Assembly (NCBI GenBank): GCA_964553255.1
Contig: CAZKJS010000004.1
Location: 1-64,000 of the forward strand
Length of the DNA stretch: 64,000 nt
Direction: 5' to 3'
DNA from: JAQUCI01 sp964553255
GTDB taxonomy: Bacteria; Bacillota_I; Bacilli_A; Erysipelotrichales; Erysipelotrichaceae
The position numbers and the translations under genes were made by a program. Of this stretch, positions 62,671 through 64,000 are shown piece by piece. The stretch's first letter is position 1, and every line of letters begins with the position of its first letter. The notes under the pieces are model-generated. The model ran no database searches and had not been told where the DNA came from. It saw only the letters and a program-made list of their open reading frames with translations.

Positions 62671-63165
62671 ATGAAAAAACTTATATTATTATTTATGATG
62701 TTATTACTGTTAGTCGGTTGTACTGCTACACCAAATAACAACGCAGCTACTCAAATTGATCTTGAAACACTTATTCAAAAAATAAACAGTAATGAAACAT
62801 TTGTTGTTTTGTTTGAAATGGATGGTTGTCCTTGGTGTGTAGAAGCTTTACCGGTATATAAAGATGTCGCAACAAAAAATGATGTTAAAGCTTACTATTT
62901 GAATTTCAGTGATGAACAATCAAAAACTACTTATCAAATTGACTTTGGTATATTGACTAATTATCTTAGAGATAATATCGAATTTGATGATGAAGGATAT
63001 CCGATTTTCTATGTACCAGCTGCGTTCTTCTTTAAAAATGGTAACGTTGTTAACATCCACACAGGAATTGTAAGTGCTCATAATCCCTCTGTAGCTAAGC
63101 TTACCAAAGACCAAACTAATGAGCTTATAGCACTGTATCAAGACGGATTTGATTTACTAAAGTAA
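62671..63165 (+). CDS. thioredoxin-like lipoprotein with CPWC
   Basis: 164 aa: lipoprotein signal MKKLILLFMMLLLLVGC, then a thioredoxin-fold domain with redox motif DGCPWCVEALP (about 50-60) and the cis-Pro region FYVPAAFFFKNG. It is a membrane-anchored extracytoplasmic thiol oxidoreductase or a peptide-accessory protein of the same fold. GAAGGTGA precedes the ATG. Confidence 0.87.
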   Translation: MKKLILLFMMLLLLVGCTATPNNNAATQIDLETLIQKINSNETFVVLFEMDGCPWCVEALPVYKDVATKNDVKAYYLNFSDEQSKTTYQIDFGILTNYLRDNIEFDDEGYPIFYVPAAFFFKNGNVVNIHTGIVSAHNPSVAKLTKDQTNELIALYQDGFDLLK

Positions 63166-63195
63166 AAATCTAGAGAAAATTCTCTAGATTTTTTT
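63166..63195 (+). terminator. terminator after the thioredoxin-like gene
   Basis: AAATCTAGAG, AAAATT loop, CTCTAGATTT, then TTTT; overlaps the 3' end of the convergent UPF0145 gene. Confidence 0.85.
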
Positions 63196-63505
63196 ATATA
63201 AACTTAACTGCCGTACCATATGCCATGACTTCAGCAGCTCCTTGCATGATCGCTGCTGAGGCATACCTAATATTTACGATGGCATCTGCACCCAACGCTT
63301 CTGCTTCGTCAACCATTCTTTTCGTAGCTAAAGCGCGTGCTTCATTCATCATTTGGTTGTATGCTTTCAGTTCACCACCAATTAATGTTTTAAATCCTTG
63401 AGTAATATCTTTGCCGATATTTTTTGATTGAATGGTGCTTCCTTTTACTAAAGAAAGCATCTCAAATTCTTTGCCACTAATATAATCAGTATTTACTAAG
63501 ATCAT
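63194..63505 (-). CDS. UPF0145/YbjQ family protein
   Basis: 103 aa: VKGSTIQSKNIGKDI, ARALATKRMVDEAEALGADAIVNIRYASA and the terminal AYGTAVKF strand of this conserved, probably oligomeric family. Function unknown. It overlaps the upstream membrane-protein gene by 20 bases, so the two are coupled. Confidence 0.9.
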   Translation of the reverse strand: MILVNTDYISGKEFEMLSLVKGSTIQSKNIGKDITQGFKTLIGGELKAYNQMMNEARALATKRMVDEAEALGADAIVNIRYASAAIMQGAAEVMAYGTAVKFI

Positions 63506-63713
63506 CTTCTTCGCCGCTCCTTATCTCTTTAATTCTACCAATCAAAACAACAACCATTACGATTGCCATTATAAATGGAATACCAATATACAAAACTTTC
63601 TGCCATAAAGGCAATATCATAACTGTTGACATCGATAGTCCCACACCAACAAAATACAAAACAATTAAAACTGTGATGATAATTGGGGCGATCATTTTGC
63701 GGATATGTTTCAT
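63486..63713 (-). CDS. small two-helix membrane protein
   Basis: 75 aa with two membrane helices (about 8-30 and 38-60) and a charged tail (RIKEIRSGEEDDLSKY). Not recognised. It overlaps the UPF0145 gene by 20 bases. Confidence 0.75.
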   Translation of the reverse strand: MKHIRKMIAPIIITVLIVLYFVGVGLSMSTVMILPLWQKVLYIGIPFIMAIVMVVVLIGRIKEIRSGEEDDLSKY

Positions 63714-63811
63714 TAAATCACCGTCTTTTCTAAGTAAAATATAGCACTTATACTTATAATATTCTATACGCTGATTAATACAACCATACTTAATAATCTA
63801 TTTTTCGATTA

Positions 63812-64000
63812 TTATTTAATCATATCTAAATCACTTGTAAAAGTTACTTTGATATTTTTCTCATCACCATATACAACCTTTACTTTAGTATTTGTTGTTA
63901 GCTCAACCGCCTGACTATCATCGGTTATCTGAAGGCTTAAACTTTGTGCCTTTTTATGTGCATCTATTATAAGCTGTGTTTTAAACGCTTGTGGTGTTTG
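63812..64000 (-). CDS. ispD: IspD (MEP cytidylyltransferase), C-terminal 62 residues only
   Basis: The frame is open to the window edge and ends at TAA 63814-63812. The visible part, QTPQAFKTQLIIDAH, then ITDDSQAVE, VKVVYGDEKNIKVTFTSDLD, matches the IspD C-terminal third (QTPQ, TDDAS and G-x-NIKIT-DL motifs). IspD makes CDP-methylerythritol in the non-mevalonate isoprenoid pathway. The gene continues beyond 64000. Confidence 0.88.
   Translation of the reverse strand, partial: QTPQAFKTQLIIDAHKKAQSLSLQITDDSQAVELTTNTKVKVVYGDEKNIKVTFTSDLDMIK

Noticed and set aside
1..64000. HIP1-type GCGATCGC repeats as the source of GATC enrichment
   Set aside because: Only a few GCGATCGC octamers were noticed (near 18271, 39530, 49335); most GATC sites have other flanks, so this is not a HIP1 system.

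Overview
This 64 kb window comes from a low-GC (about 35% by eye) Gram-positive-type chromosome, most likely a cell-walled Bacillota lineage of the Erysipelotrichia/Haloplasma type. The evidence is the gene order uvrA-hprK-lgt-trxB-yvcK-whiA, an FtsEX plus M23 hydrolase operon, a PASTA membrane protein, a CIRCE operator, a prfB +1 frameshift and strong AGGAGG ribosome sites. TGA is used as a stop (for example azlC), so this is not the Mycoplasma code. No rRNA, CRISPR, phage or transposase genes were seen. The exact taxon is not provable from the window.

Layout. 0-5.6 kb is the least familiar part: an alpha/beta hydrolase cut by the window edge, a 595-aa coiled-coil protein of unknown function, a lipoprotein, a 144-aa orphan and a zinc-ribbon protein. 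The two intergenic regions here carry near-identical palindromic operator candidates. 5.6-13 kb holds azlCD, a Nat-type ABC exporter, an FNR-like Fe-S regulator, a DUF438-hemerythrin-PAS sensor placed behind an FNR box at -41.5, a dienelactone-hydrolase-like enzyme and an anaerobic sulfatase-maturase-like radical SAM protein. 13-16.3 kb holds a two-component system divergent from two small secreted proteins, with a shared 19-bp motif facing each way. 16.3-27.5 kb holds two copies of an overlapping gene pair (small membrane coiled coil plus membrane-anchored polysaccharide deacetylase, one copy broken by TGA), a five-gene lipid/redox operon led by a Dak2-DegV fusion, a glutathione peroxidase, a frameshifted PAS-GGDEF-HD-GYP gene and an EAL phosphodiesterase.

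27.6-64 kb is mostly conserved housekeeping, nearly all on the minus strand: tRNA-Arg(CCG), gapA, a yvcK-whiA operon with two acyltransferase-like genes, trxB, an lgt-ppaX-like fusion, hprK, uvrA, a PASTA protein with a MacB-type ABC system, ctpA-uvrB, ftsEX-M23, yitT, a SIS-domain enzyme (+), secA-prfB, mgtC (+), two csp genes, comFC-comFA, a solitary D12-class DNA methyltransferase, htpG under CIRCE, degV, a thioredoxin-like lipoprotein (+), a UPF0145 gene and the 3' end of ispD.

The most unusual window-wide signal is a very high density of GATC created at codon boundaries: codons before Ile-ATC end in G although A or T endings dominate elsewhere. Density is highest in the left 18 kb (about one per 50-85 bp in counted genes). 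Promoters and terminators are often fused, with a hairpin arm or T-run supplying part of the next gene's promoter or ribosome site.
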